From NCBI GenBank assembly GCA_030613345.1, contig JAUWMD010000009.1:1-23143 (forward strand): 23,143 nt of DNA, in the 5' to 3' direction. Below, one piece after another: positions 7,023 through 15,867 of the stretch (position 1 is the stretch's first letter; every line of letters begins with the position of its first letter). The translations under genes and the position numbers were made by a program. Source of the DNA: Candidatus Krumholzibacteriota bacterium (GTDB taxonomy: Bacteria > Krumholzibacteriota > Krumholzibacteriia > Krumholzibacteriales > Krumholzibacteriaceae). A model generated the notes under the pieces. The model saw only the letters and a list, made by a program, of their open reading frames with translations. It searched no databases and had not been told where the DNA came from.

Positions 7023-9440
7023 ATGTTCTTCAGAGCCCTCGCATCGATCACTTTCCTTGTCTTCCTTTCAATTATTCTGACGACCGGAGCCGGAGCGCAG
7101 TGGATCGAGAACGGCAACCCGATCGTTCTCAATCCCAATACGCAGACTAACTCCGTCATCGCTCGAGATGGAGAAGGCGAAGCGTTCATCGCCTGGTATG
7201 ATCTCCGCAACGATGGGGGCGACATCTACGCACAGCGGATCGACGGCCGTGGACGGGAACTGTGGACGGCAGGCGGAATCAGGTTGACCCCTTCGGGAGA
7301 TCAAGCCTGGACAAGAATAGCGCCGGACGGAGCGGGCGGTGTCCTGGTCGCCTGGCAGGACGACCGCAACGGTACGCAGGATATCTACGCGCAGCGTCTC
7401 GACGCCGATGGAAACGAGCTCTGGACGAGCGGCGGCGTATCTGTAACCCTGGCCGCCGGCAACCAGACCTTACCGGATATAGCGGCCGATGGTTCCGGTG
7501 GCGCGGTGATCGTCTGGGAAAGTTATCTCTCACCCGGCACTTACGACATCTACGCACAGCGGATCGACTACGGCGGCACGACGCTCTGGACGACCAATGG
7601 AGAACCTGTCTGCACCAATGCGGGGCACCAGAACAAAGCCAGGGTCGTTGTAGACACGATCAATGGATACGCCTATTTCTGCTGGCAGGATTCCCGGACA
7701 GGCACCGCTGATATCTACGCGCATCGCTACAGTCTTGCCGGATCACGCAGCTGGGCGGTGGACGGAGTGGCAGTCTGTGCCGCAGCCAACAGCCAGCTGT
7801 TCCCACAGATGATCCTTGACAGAAACAATAGGATCGTCATCTGCTGGCGCGATTACCGCAACGGCACCGGATACGGCGTATATGCCCAGTCGATTGATAT
7901 GTGGTCCAATGCACAGTGGACGGCCGACGGGATTCCGGCTTTCAGCGCCTCTTCCGGAACCGCCGATGACTTTCATATCTGCGCCGATCCTTACGGCGGA
8001 ATCCTTGTGGCATGGGATGACAACAGGGACGGCACCCGCAGAACACGGGCACAGAAGGTCAATTCAGCCGGCTCGGCACAATGGACCTCGGAAGGCGAAC
8101 TTGTCTGCGGCATCACCGGGAGGACGACGGACCCGCAAATCACGACCGACGGCCTCGGAGGCGCACTGATCGTCTGGGTTGACGAACGGTATGGGTCGGA
8201 CCTGTACATGCAGCATATCGACGCCTCCGGATCGCTTCTCTGGACATCGAACGGCGCCATGCTCACCGAGGCGCCCGGCATCCAGTATCTGGCTGCGATC
8301 ACAGATGACGGAGCGGGCAGCGCAATCGTCTCATGGCCCGACAAGCGTGATCAGCAGAACGACCTCTACGCGGGGCGAATGGACCGCTCCGGTAACTGGG
8401 GATTCCCCGCGCCTATGATCACGTCGGTGCGCGACGTGCCGGGTGACCAGGGAGGCGCGGTCAGCGTCGCCTGGGATGCGAGCTATCTCGACTCCTGGCC
8501 CGGCTACGAGATCACTGAGTACTCCGTCTGGCGTGCGATAGACCAGCAGGCCGCCCTCTCCTCCGCATCGAACGGAGCGATGCTGCTCACCAGCGCCGGC
8601 GACCTCGAAGAGCGGCCCGACACGGACGTGATCCGACGTGGAATGCTTAGCGGCGAGCCTTACTACTGGATGCTCGTCTCATACGATGAGGCCTTCGCGC
8701 AGGAGAATTACGCCGACGTCGTCGCGACACTGTTCGATTCGACAGAGGTCTGCGATGAGTATCACTATTTCCAGGTGATAGCGCACACCGGCGACCGCAC
8801 GGTCTTCTGGGAATCATTCCCCGACAGCGGCTACTCGGTCGACAACCTCGCCCCCGCAGCACCGCTCGGCCTTGCCGGCGAGCAGTCGTACACGCCCGAA
8901 GGACTGCAGCTGACATGGGATCCGAATGGCGAGGCGGACCTTGCCGGGTACAAGATCTACAGGGGAACGAGTGAATCGTTCGTTCCCGGAGCGGGGAACT
9001 TCGTGGCGTCAACGCCGGACACGGCGTCCTTCGACGATGAGTGGGCATGGAACAGCGGATTCTGGTACAAGGTCGCCGCGGTTGACATCCACGGCAACGA
9101 GAGCATCTTTGCGCTATTCGGACCCGACATGGTCACAGGCGACGATCCTATGCCCCTGCCAGATGCGACCTTCCTCTCGCAGAACTTCCCCAATCCGTTC
9201 AACCCGATCACTAACATCGGGTTCGGGTTAAAAGAGCAGGGACATGTCTCGCTCCGGATCTACGATGCTGCCGGAAGACTTGTAGCAACACTGGTCGATG
9301 AATCGAGGTCCGTTGGAAACTACTCCGTAGAATGGAACGGCCGCGGCACCGACGGCCGCGCCGTATCGAGCGGCGTCTACTTCTACAGACTGAATGCGGG
9401 AGAGTTCGAAGAGACTAAAAAAATGATCCTGCTCAGGTAG
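7023..9440 (+). CDS. Secreted protein with eight propeller-like repeats, fibronectin-like domain and C-terminal sorting domain
   Basis: The 805-residue protein has a signal peptide (LASITFLVFLSIILTTGAGA). Eight imperfect repeats of about 50-60 residues follow over residues 30-460, each built around W-D-R-G-DIYAQR-D-G-LWT-GG (for example AWQDDRNGTQDIYAQRLDAD). This is a pattern expected for a beta-propeller. About residues 610-700 look like a fibronectin type III domain (LTWDPNGEADLAGYKIYRG). The C-terminus is the sorting domain: NFPNPFNPITNIGF, an AGRLVATLVDE segment, WNGRGTDGR, SGVYFYRL and ETKKMILLR. It is probably exported by a T9SS-like route as an adhesin or binding protein; no catalytic motif is visible. 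Start 7023 has GAAGGAG 5 bases upstream and begins the signal peptide. Its stop overlaps the converging transporter gene by 8 bases. Confidence 0.85.
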   Translation: MFFRALASITFLVFLSIILTTGAGAQWIENGNPIVLNPNTQTNSVIARDGEGEAFIAWYDLRNDGGDIYAQRIDGRGRELWTAGGIRLTPSGDQAWTRIAPDGAGGVLVAWQDDRNGTQDIYAQRLDADGNELWTSGGVSVTLAAGNQTLPDIAADGSGGAVIVWESYLSPGTYDIYAQRIDYGGTTLWTTNGEPVCTNAGHQNKARVVVDTINGYAYFCWQDSRTGTADIYAHRYSLAGSRSWAVDGVAVCAAANSQLFPQMILDRNNRIVICWRDYRNGTGYGVYAQSIDMWSNAQWTADGIPAFSASSGTADDFHICADPYGGILVAWDDNRDGTRRTRAQKVNSAGSAQWTSEGELVCGITGRTTDPQITTDGLGGALIVWVDERYGSDLYMQHIDASGSLLWTSNGAMLTEAPGIQYLAAITDDGAGSAIVSWPDKRDQQNDLYAGRMDRSGNWGFPAPMITSVRDVPGDQGGAVSVAWDASYLDSWPGYEITEYSVWRAIDQQAALSSASNGAMLLTSAGDLEERPDTDVIRRGMLSGEPYYWMLVSYDEAFAQENYADVVATLFDSTEVCDEYHYFQVIAHTGDRTVFWESFPDSGYSVDNLAPAAPLGLAGEQSYTPEGLQLTWDPNGEADLAGYKIYRGTSESFVPGAGNFVASTPDTASFDDEWAWNSGFWYKVAAVDIHGNESIFALFGPDMVTGDDPMPLPDATFLSQNFPNPFNPITNIGFGLKEQGHVSLRIYDAAGRLVATLVDESRSVGNYSVEWNGRGTDGRAVSSGVYFYRLNAGEFEETKKMILLR

Positions 9441-10608
9441 ACGTACCTCTATTGATCGGAACGGGCCGCATGAAAAGCACGAAGGGAACCGAACCGAGGG
9501 CGATAAAGGCGGATATCCTGTAGGTGATGTCGAGGCCGATCCTGTCCGCCGCGAATCCGACCGCAAGGACCATGAGCGAGCCGAGGACGAAATTAATGGT
9601 CATGTATATTCCGTTGATGAAAGACATCCGCCTCGAATCGATATCGTGAACGAGCGCGAGAAGTACCGGCCCGCTGGCAAAAAGGAAGAATCCCGTGACG
9701 ATCAGGACCGGGATGGTAAACTTCCCGTCGAGCGCAACAAAGAGGTACATGAGAAACGGATTCGCCGCCGAGATAATGAGAAGCGTTTTCTTTCTTCCGA
9801 TCCTGTCCGAGATGGTCCCCGCGAGAACCGTCCCCGCCGCGCCCGAGAGCTGGAGTACCGACAGCGAGATCCCCGCCATCCACAGAGATGCACCCTTCGA
9901 CATAAGGTAGGTGGGCAGATAGATCGTCAGCGCCGATTTCATCGCGGCCCGGCAGAGGAATATCCCAGTTACGGAGACAAAGAACGGCAGCAGGTCGACC
10001 AGCCCCCTGCCTGCTCCGGCGTCTTTCTTCTCTACAGGCTCTCTCTCCATGGAAACGTCCCGCAGCATATAGTAGAAGAAGCCGGAGGCGATCAGCCCGA
10101 AGGGCACCAGGCGATATGTCCCCTCCATTCCCCATAGCGAGATCGCGCCGAGTATGATCAACGGTCCGAGGGTGCGGGCAAGCTCTCCGCCGAGCATGTA
10201 GAAACTCATCCCCCTGCCGATCCGCTCCGGCGAGACATGCGTCATCATAACGGGGGCCGTCACGTGGTAGAGGGCGGAGCTGACTCCCGACAGCAGCAGC
10301 AGGATGGTAAGAAACGCGTAGCTCGGAGCGACGCCGAGCAGGCTCATCAGTGTGGCCGTTACTCCCGGCATGAGGATGATGAACCAGCGTATGCAGATCC
10401 TGTCGGCCAGAAGGCCGAGAAACGGATTCGCCAGGGACGGGATCCTTCTGTACACGTCGAGCATGCCCGCCATCATCATGCTCAACCCGAACTTTTCCAT
10501 CAGGAGGGGCAGGATCGGCGCGAGAAATGACGTGGGCACATCATGCACGAGGTGCGCCAGCGATATCGTCAGCACCTTGCTGAAATTGTTTTTAGTCGGT
10601 CTTTTCAT
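9433..10608 (-). CDS. MFS transporter, Fsr (fosmidomycin resistance)-like
   Basis: The 391-residue protein has about 12 hydrophobic segments. The N-terminal LAHLVHDVPTSFLAPILPLL and the SGVSSALYHVTAPVMMTHVS segment match features of the Fsr-like branch of the major facilitator superfamily (in Fsr proteins a HxxND-type start and a GxxSSxFHP-type motif). A conserved SDRIGRKKTLL loop marks the second half. The protein is an inner-membrane secondary transporter, perhaps a drug or metabolite efflux pump; the substrate is unknown. Start 10608 was preferred over an in-frame ATG at 10692 because family members begin shortly before LAHLVHD, although its ribosome site is weak (TGGA). It has no secretion signal and is unrelated to the flanking secreted proteins, which carry inverted, related 3' ends. 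Confidence 0.85.
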   Translation of the reverse strand: MKRPTKNNFSKVLTISLAHLVHDVPTSFLAPILPLLMEKFGLSMMMAGMLDVYRRIPSLANPFLGLLADRICIRWFIILMPGVTATLMSLLGVAPSYAFLTILLLLSGVSSALYHVTAPVMMTHVSPERIGRGMSFYMLGGELARTLGPLIILGAISLWGMEGTYRLVPFGLIASGFFYYMLRDVSMEREPVEKKDAGAGRGLVDLLPFFVSVTGIFLCRAAMKSALTIYLPTYLMSKGASLWMAGISLSVLQLSGAAGTVLAGTISDRIGRKKTLLIISAANPFLMYLFVALDGKFTIPVLIVTGFFLFASGPVLLALVHDIDSRRMSFINGIYMTINFVLGSLMVLAVGFAADRIGLDITYRISAFIALGSVPFVLFMRPVPINRGTST

Positions 10609-10725
10609 GAATTCCAGAAAATTGCCGGCCTGGATACCCGGTGCAGTCATCCATGCGGAGTTAATTGCACTGCCCATGCCCGACCCAGACATTATAAATC
10701 CGGCTGGACCCCTTGATTTTCGTGG

Positions 10726-10742
10726 GTTAGTCTTGGACTAAC
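10726..10742. repeat. Inverted repeat GTTAGTC-TTG-GACTAAC
   Basis: A perfect 7-base stem with a 3-base loop lies upstream of the MFS gene and downstream of the protease gene. No T-tract follows on either strand, so it is not a clear terminator. It could be an operator or an RNA leader hairpin. Confidence 0.5.
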
Positions 10743-10763
10743 GGAGTTCCAACTAGAGCCACA

Positions 10764-10783
10764 TGAGTGTTTGCAGACACTCA
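10764..10783. repeat. Inverted repeat TGAGTGT-N6-ACACTCA
   Basis: A perfect 7-base stem encloses TTGCAG, in the 241-base gap between the protease gene (ends 10850) and the MFS gene (starts 10608). No T-tract follows. It may be a weak terminator or a regulator site; function is unknown. Confidence 0.45.
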
Positions 10784-10849
10784 GTAACGAAAAGAGCCCA
10801 GCCATGAGTGATTATATATTGGGTGGACTGGATGTGCACCTGGAATCTA

Positions 10850-13168
10850 TTAGCGCAACAGGATCATTTTTTTCGTCTCTTCGAACTCACCCGCACGCAG
10901 CCTGTAGAAATAGACCCCGCTCGAGACGGATATGCCGCGGTCGTCCCTGCCGTCCCAGGTCACGCTCCTGTAACCCGCTTCCTGGAAACCGTCGACGAGG
11001 GTAGTGACCTGCCTGCCGGAAACGTCGAAGACCCTCAGCAGAACACTGCTCCCCTCGGGCAGGGCATAACTGATCTCAGTGACCGGATTGAACGGATTGG
11101 GATAGTTCTGCTCGAGGGCATATGCCGTCGGCAGCTCGGGGAGCTCTTCTTCTGTGTCGGAGTATTCGTCGATATGGACCACACAGACGAAAGTGTCGAC
11201 TATGGAAGAATCGCCCAGCCTCATAGCGCACATCGTCAGGGTATCGATGTCGCCGACCGTGGCGCCGCGCGTGTCGAGCACCGCGAATGTGAAACCGGTC
11301 TCCCCATCGGGTACGTTCTCGATAGTGCCTTCCTGGTATATCGGATCACCACCTGTCAGGCCATCGCTGACGATCTGGTATTCGTAGCTGCACAGCAAAT
11401 CGCAGCCGTCGTCGTTCCTTATGTCGAACCTTACGCCGCACTGGGGTATGTCAACGCCGAGGTTGACCGTGTGTAATCCGAGGATCCGGAACGGCGCCGG
11501 GTTCTCCACGATCTCGAGGTTTATGATGTGACTGGAGTAATAGGGGATGCTATAGAAATAGTTTGGATCGGTGCAGTCGATATGCTCGTTGAGGCATGCA
11601 CCGTTCTCGTAATATGTCACGTAGAGCGTAATCGCGTAAGCCGATCCGGGCACCGCGTTGCACGGCACGCTGATCAGTGCATTCCTGTACATTAAGGTCG
11701 CGGGCGCCAGAAATAAAGGCGTCTCGAAAGGCGGGTCTCCCGATACCGAGAATCCGTACGGGAGCATATAGCTGCAATACACGCATAGCGAGTCGCTTAC
11801 GTTACAGGGGGTACCCCCGAGTGTTCCGAAGTTCGTCGGATTCACCGCGGTCGATATCGTCTGCCCGGGCCAGGCGTACGCGGTCTCGGTCTGTTCCATT
11901 TCATAGAATCCGGGGTCGCCCCTGTCCATCGAGGTCTTCGCCCTCGCCCGGATCCCTATGTCTCCTATCGCGAGGCCGCCGAGATCGGCCGCTTCCCAGC
12001 TCGATCCGTTATTGCTTATATAGCTCTTTCCAGTCTCCATCGGGCCCGTGTCGTCGATCGGCACGGGACTGGAATATCCGTGGCCGTCAAGCCTCATCAC
12101 GATGAACACGGGATCTCCGGTGCTGAGTTCTATCAGGAATGGGAGATCGATCGTATAGAATCCTGCTTCAATAAAGGTATCCGAGATGTAGCTGAGTAGC
12201 GGGTTGGTGAACAAGCTCCCGTTGAAATCGTCGAATACATACAGACGGTACGTCAGTGGGCCGGTCACGGCCCACAGGTTGACGGCGTGCAGCCAGCCGT
12301 TTGTGGTCGGGTCGATCTCAACCATTGCCCAGTCGAGTCCGTCGCCGTACCCCGTCTGGTCCATCCATCCATGCTCGTCCCAGTAGTATACCGTCTCGTT
12401 CGGGTCCCAGTCCTTGTAGTCGGTTATCACGCTGACATTTCCCTCAATGCTGCTATGATTGTACGCCATGTAGATGTAGCCGAAGGCTCCCCATTGGAAT
12501 CCAGCCGAGTCCCTGACAATCCATCCTCCGCTGACGTACGGATTGGTGCAGAGCTCGTCGTCCCAGCCGGTGATCAGCATATTGTGGTTGGGAGAGTAGT
12601 TCGGGTCGAAGGCACAGAATCCAGAGCCGTAGATATTCCAGTAGTAGTGCCAGTCGTTATAGTCGTAATATGTCGCCGCCTTGACCTGCACGGGACCATA
12701 GTCGAGGATCGCCTGCTTTATAGCGTCACGGGTCGGTTCGATCTTCCGCCACTCGGTGACTACCTTGTAGTAATCGCAGGTATCGTTCCTGCAGACCATG
12801 TCCCCGGATCCGATCGTTCCGGGATAGGGATCGCAGGCCTCGAGCACGGTTCCCCATATGGAAAGATAGTTGATCGCGATGTTGACTGTTCCGCCCTGGT
12901 ATGCTCCCCCGGAGTTGAGGTTGCACTGGACGAGATTCGCCTCGGAAAAGTCGTACAGGATATTTTCCCTGATCAGGACCTTCGATTCGATATCTCCGAT
13001 CGCTGCGTGCGCCCAGCATGTGCCGTAGGGATACTGGGATTTGGAGAGTGTGACCTTCCCGTAATCCATCCAGTCGAATCTTGTCGGGAACTGCGCCGAA
13101 AGTGGGCCGGCAAGAAATGTCTGGAAACATACGATCGCCACCAGAGCTGCAATCAGGAGCCTTCTCAT
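10850..13168 (-). CDS. Secreted C1A (papain-family) cysteine protease with lectin-like and C-terminal sorting domains
   Basis: The 772-residue protein has a signal peptide (LLIAALVAIVCFQTFLAGPL). Residues about 27-240 form a papain-type domain: oxyanion Q45, nucleophile C51 in YPYGTCWAHA and H195 in PNHNMLITGW. The third active-site position is Asp220 in WIVRDSAGFQWG rather than the usual Asn. There is almost no propeptide between signal and catalytic domain. Residues about 255-410 resemble the lectin-like domain seen in bacterial C1 peptidases (YGDGLDWAMVEI, then ISDTFIEAGFYTIDLPF). Ig-like regions and the sorting domain (NYPNPFNPVTEISY to KKMILLR) finish the chain. It probably degrades extracellular protein. 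The ATG at 13168 follows GAGGGGTGG. Confidence 0.88.
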   Translation of the reverse strand: MRRLLIAALVAIVCFQTFLAGPLSAQFPTRFDWMDYGKVTLSKSQYPYGTCWAHAAIGDIESKVLIRENILYDFSEANLVQCNLNSGGAYQGGTVNIAINYLSIWGTVLEACDPYPGTIGSGDMVCRNDTCDYYKVVTEWRKIEPTRDAIKQAILDYGPVQVKAATYYDYNDWHYYWNIYGSGFCAFDPNYSPNHNMLITGWDDELCTNPYVSGGWIVRDSAGFQWGAFGYIYMAYNHSSIEGNVSVITDYKDWDPNETVYYWDEHGWMDQTGYGDGLDWAMVEIDPTTNGWLHAVNLWAVTGPLTYRLYVFDDFNGSLFTNPLLSYISDTFIEAGFYTIDLPFLIELSTGDPVFIVMRLDGHGYSSPVPIDDTGPMETGKSYISNNGSSWEAADLGGLAIGDIGIRARAKTSMDRGDPGFYEMEQTETAYAWPGQTISTAVNPTNFGTLGGTPCNVSDSLCVYCSYMLPYGFSVSGDPPFETPLFLAPATLMYRNALISVPCNAVPGSAYAITLYVTYYENGACLNEHIDCTDPNYFYSIPYYSSHIINLEIVENPAPFRILGLHTVNLGVDIPQCGVRFDIRNDDGCDLLCSYEYQIVSDGLTGGDPIYQEGTIENVPDGETGFTFAVLDTRGATVGDIDTLTMCAMRLGDSSIVDTFVCVVHIDEYSDTEEELPELPTAYALEQNYPNPFNPVTEISYALPEGSSVLLRVFDVSGRQVTTLVDGFQEAGYRSVTWDGRDDRGISVSSGVYFYRLRAGEFEETKKMILLR

Positions 13169-13260
13169 GAAAAACCACCCCTCTGACCGAGTGCCTCGGA
13201 CGGTCCACTGAGCCTGCCTGGAATTTTTAAAAATATGAGCCGTAACTTTCTATGCTGGCT

Positions 13261-13289
13261 ATTTTACCACATCAGGCGCGTCCGCACAA
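13261..13289 (-). promoter_or_regulatory. Extended -10 promoter for the C1A protease gene
   Basis: On the minus strand TAAAAT (13261-13266) is preceded by TGG, with TTGTGC 17 bases upstream (13284-13289). Predicted start is near 13254, giving a leader of about 86 bases that contains the palindrome ATTTTTAAAAAT (13223-13234). Confidence 0.55.
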
Positions 13290-13324
13290 TGACATTTGCT
13301 CTGATCTGTTGAAGCGGGTGCAAG

Positions 13325-13348
13325 CCGGTTTCATTCCCCGGAAACCGG
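13325..13348. promoter_or_regulatory. Inverted repeat CCGGTTTC-N8-GAAACCGG abutting a -35 box
   Basis: Two perfect 8-base arms with an 8-base spacer end directly against the -35 (13349) of the hydrolase promoter. The position, between two divergent secretome genes, suits an activator or a shared regulator. The protein that binds it is not identifiable from the window. Confidence 0.6.
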
Positions 13349-13377
13349 TTCAAATCGATTCCGGCCTGTGCTATAAT
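13349..13377 (+). promoter_or_regulatory. Extended -10 promoter for the alpha/beta hydrolase gene
   Basis: TTCAAA (13349-13354) and a perfect TATAAT (13372-13377) are 17 bases apart, and TGC precedes the -10. Predicted start is near 13384, giving a leader of about 50 bases. Confidence 0.7.
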
Positions 13378-13434
13378 ATTCCCGCACTCAAAGGGAATCT
13401 CTAAACCCGTTACATAAGACAAGGAGGCTCGGCC

Positions 13435-15645
13435 ATGAGTATCCGCATCGGGCTCTGTATCGTATTCTCGATCGTCGTACTGGCCGACGCCACGCCCACG
13501 GCGGCGGACATCGACAATGATCAAGCCGCACGCGATGCGCTGCTCGAACGGGTCGGCCGGGCGAACGTAACAACCGGGGTCCTGTACGACCTCGTTATGC
13601 CGCTCTCGGGAATCGAACGGTTCGACGGGAGCAAAGCCTCCCGACCGGTCAACCTCCGCGACTGGAAACAGCTCTACCACGAACTCCAGCGGGCGGCTCT
13701 CGAGCGCTCCGCAAAGCCGGCGCTGCCGCTCCTGATGCAGCAGGCGAACGAATCGATCGCGGCCGGGCCGATACCGATCGGGATCGTGAATATGAGATAT
13801 AACCGTCTGCGCGATGATATGCGCGAGGACCTGCGCCGGGAGGATCCCTGCATCGAGGCAACGGTCTTTGCCGCCGCGGCCCTGCGGGATCGCACCTGCC
13901 ACGGCCGCGCCGTTACCTTCGTCACCGGGCGCCGGTGGTATTTCACCGGCGAAGACGCAGTGGACGGCACGCTCCCCGAGCGCATCGAGATCGATTTCGG
14001 CGATGGAACCGGATTCAGGCCGGCGCCGTTCGGCGAGCCGGTCACGGCCAGGTACGCGGGGACGGGGACCAGGACCTGCCGCCTGCGCGCCGTCATGCCC
14101 GGCGGCGTCGTCATGTATGCGGCGTTCCGGTTCGATGTCGTCGCGCTGGAGACCCCGGCGCCGCATGACACGATACATGTTACTGCCACGATCCCGTACG
14201 AGAGTCAGTACGCGAGCGGCGACGCGTACGTATACCTCGCCGATCCGCTCGCCCCACTCGCCTGTCCGGTCGTCGTTCTCGAGGGGTTCGACATGGACAA
14301 CACGATGTTCTGGGACGAGCTCTACAACGACCTGAACCAGGAGGATCTGATCGAGCGGGTGCGCGCGGAGGGGTTCGATGTGATCGTCCTGAACTTCTTC
14401 GATTCGGTCGACTACATCCAGCGCAACTCGTTTGTGGTAGTCGAACTGCTCTCACAGATCCAGGTGATGATACCACCCTCGCGTGACATCGCGCTTATCG
14501 GCGCGAGCATGGGCGGGCTGTGCGGCCGGTACGCCCTGGCCTATATGGAGCAGAACGGCTCCGAGCACAGGGTGCGCACGTTCATCTCGCTCGACGTACC
14601 GCACCGAGGCGCCAACATCCCGCTCGGGATCCAGTACTGGGTGAAGTTCTTCTCGGAGCAGTCCGCCGAGGCCGGCGAGATGCTCACCGGCCTCGAGTCG
14701 CCGGCGGCGCGCCAGATGCTCGAGTACCATTTCACCGATCCGCCGGGGACCACGGGTGAGAGCGATCCGCTGCGAGGCGTACTGCTCGGTGAATTCTCCG
14801 CCCTGGGCGGCTACCCGTCGGCCCTCCGGAAGGTCGCCGTCGCCAACGGCAGCGGGCATGCGGCGGGACAGGAATTTTCCCCGGCGGAGCAGATCATCTT
14901 CTACGAGTACGGCAGCCTGCTGGTCGATATCATCGGCAACGTCTGGACGGTGGCCGACGGCTCGAACCATATCATCTTCGACGGACTGATAGACATGATC
15001 TGGCCGCTTCCCGACGACCAGATGGTCGTATACGCCCAGGATACGCGGCCGCTCGACAACGCGCCGGGTGGGTCGCGTCCCTCGATGGCCCAGATGGATT
15101 CGACCGAGGCGCCGTACGGAGACATCGTCGCGCTCCACGAGCGGCACTGCTTCGTCCCGACTGTCAGCGCGCTCGATATCGACACCGGCGATCTCTTCTA
15201 CGATATCGCAGAGGATCCGTCGATCATGAGCCGTACGCCGTTCGATTCGATCTTCTGGGCGCCGGTCAACGAGGGGCATATCTTCATCTCACCCGAGTGC
15301 GCCGACCTCCTGCTCGCTGAGATCAGGATCGGCGTGACGGGGGACGATCCGCCGCTGCCTCATGCGGACCGGACGGTCCTTCGCCAGAACAGGCCTAACC
15401 CGTTCAACCCGGCAACGACGATCGAGTACGGACTGCCGTCGGCGGGGCAAGTTTTTCTGTGTGTGTACGATGTTGCCGGGCGGCTCGTTCGGACACTCGT
15501 AGACGGGAACCGGCCGGCCGGATGGCACGAGGCGGCCTGGGACGGCCTCGACGCTGGCGGCAGGCCTGCCGCCAGCGGAGTATACTTCTGCCGTCTCGCC
15601 ATCCCCGGCTCCCGGAGCACGATCAAGATGATCCTTCTCCGCTGA
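13435..15645 (+). CDS. Secreted alpha/beta hydrolase (lipase-like) with PKD-like and C-terminal sorting domains
   Basis: The 736-residue protein has a signal peptide (GLCIVFSIVVLADATPTAA). Residues about 180-245 look like a PKD-type Ig domain (IEIDFGDGTGF). The hydrolase domain starts near residue 275 (CPVVVLEGFDMDNTMFW) and has the nucleophile elbow GASMGG with Ser358, followed by CGRYALAYM. His615 in NEGHIFISPE is the likely catalytic His; the acid is uncertain. An esterase or lipase on an extracellular substrate is expected. The chain ends in the sorting domain (NRPNPFNPATTIEYGL, WDGLDAGGR, SGVYFCRL, IKMILLR). The ATG at 13435 has AAGGAGG 7 bases upstream. The arrangement resembles large secreted hydrolases of Bacteroidota-related bacteria. 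Confidence 0.83.
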   Translation: MSIRIGLCIVFSIVVLADATPTAADIDNDQAARDALLERVGRANVTTGVLYDLVMPLSGIERFDGSKASRPVNLRDWKQLYHELQRAALERSAKPALPLLMQQANESIAAGPIPIGIVNMRYNRLRDDMREDLRREDPCIEATVFAAAALRDRTCHGRAVTFVTGRRWYFTGEDAVDGTLPERIEIDFGDGTGFRPAPFGEPVTARYAGTGTRTCRLRAVMPGGVVMYAAFRFDVVALETPAPHDTIHVTATIPYESQYASGDAYVYLADPLAPLACPVVVLEGFDMDNTMFWDELYNDLNQEDLIERVRAEGFDVIVLNFFDSVDYIQRNSFVVVELLSQIQVMIPPSRDIALIGASMGGLCGRYALAYMEQNGSEHRVRTFISLDVPHRGANIPLGIQYWVKFFSEQSAEAGEMLTGLESPAARQMLEYHFTDPPGTTGESDPLRGVLLGEFSALGGYPSALRKVAVANGSGHAAGQEFSPAEQIIFYEYGSLLVDIIGNVWTVADGSNHIIFDGLIDMIWPLPDDQMVVYAQDTRPLDNAPGGSRPSMAQMDSTEAPYGDIVALHERHCFVPTVSALDIDTGDLFYDIAEDPSIMSRTPFDSIFWAPVNEGHIFISPECADLLLAEIRIGVTGDDPPLPHADRTVLRQNRPNPFNPATTIEYGLPSAGQVFLCVYDVAGRLVRTLVDGNRPAGWHEAAWDGLDAGGRPAASGVYFCRLAIPGSRSTIKMILLR

Positions 15646-15704
15646 TCCATGGGAGAAAGACTCATAAAATGAATCGGTTATGGGAGATCAGGCCGACTGA
15701 ATCC

Positions 15705-15733
15705 TTGAAAAATCGCCGATAATATGATACAAT
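15705..15733 (+). promoter_or_regulatory. Extended -10 promoter for the gene starting at 15868
   Basis: TTGAAA (15705-15710) and TACAAT (15728-15733) are 17 bases apart, with TGA before the -10. Predicted start is near 15740, giving a leader of about 128 bases, which contains the short palindrome CGGTATACCG (15829-15838). Confidence 0.65.
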
Positions 15734-15867
15734 GCGGTTCGCTTGACAGACCGAGGGGAAATTTCGTTGCCTTTAAAACTCATGCCTGACCGCAGGTCGA
15801 TCCGTCTTCTCTCGCCCCCGTTATAAGGCGGTATACCGGCGCCGGGCCTTAACCAGGAGGTGTTCCC

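Noticed and set aside
12287..13186. 299-residue plus-strand ORF opposite the C1A protease
   Set aside because: It is antisense to a protein with intact papain motifs and has no signal or domain of its own.
14452..15279. Long minus-strand ORF opposite the alpha/beta hydrolase
   Set aside because: The hydrolase frame has a catalytic elbow, signal peptide and sorting domain. The antisense frame has none of these.
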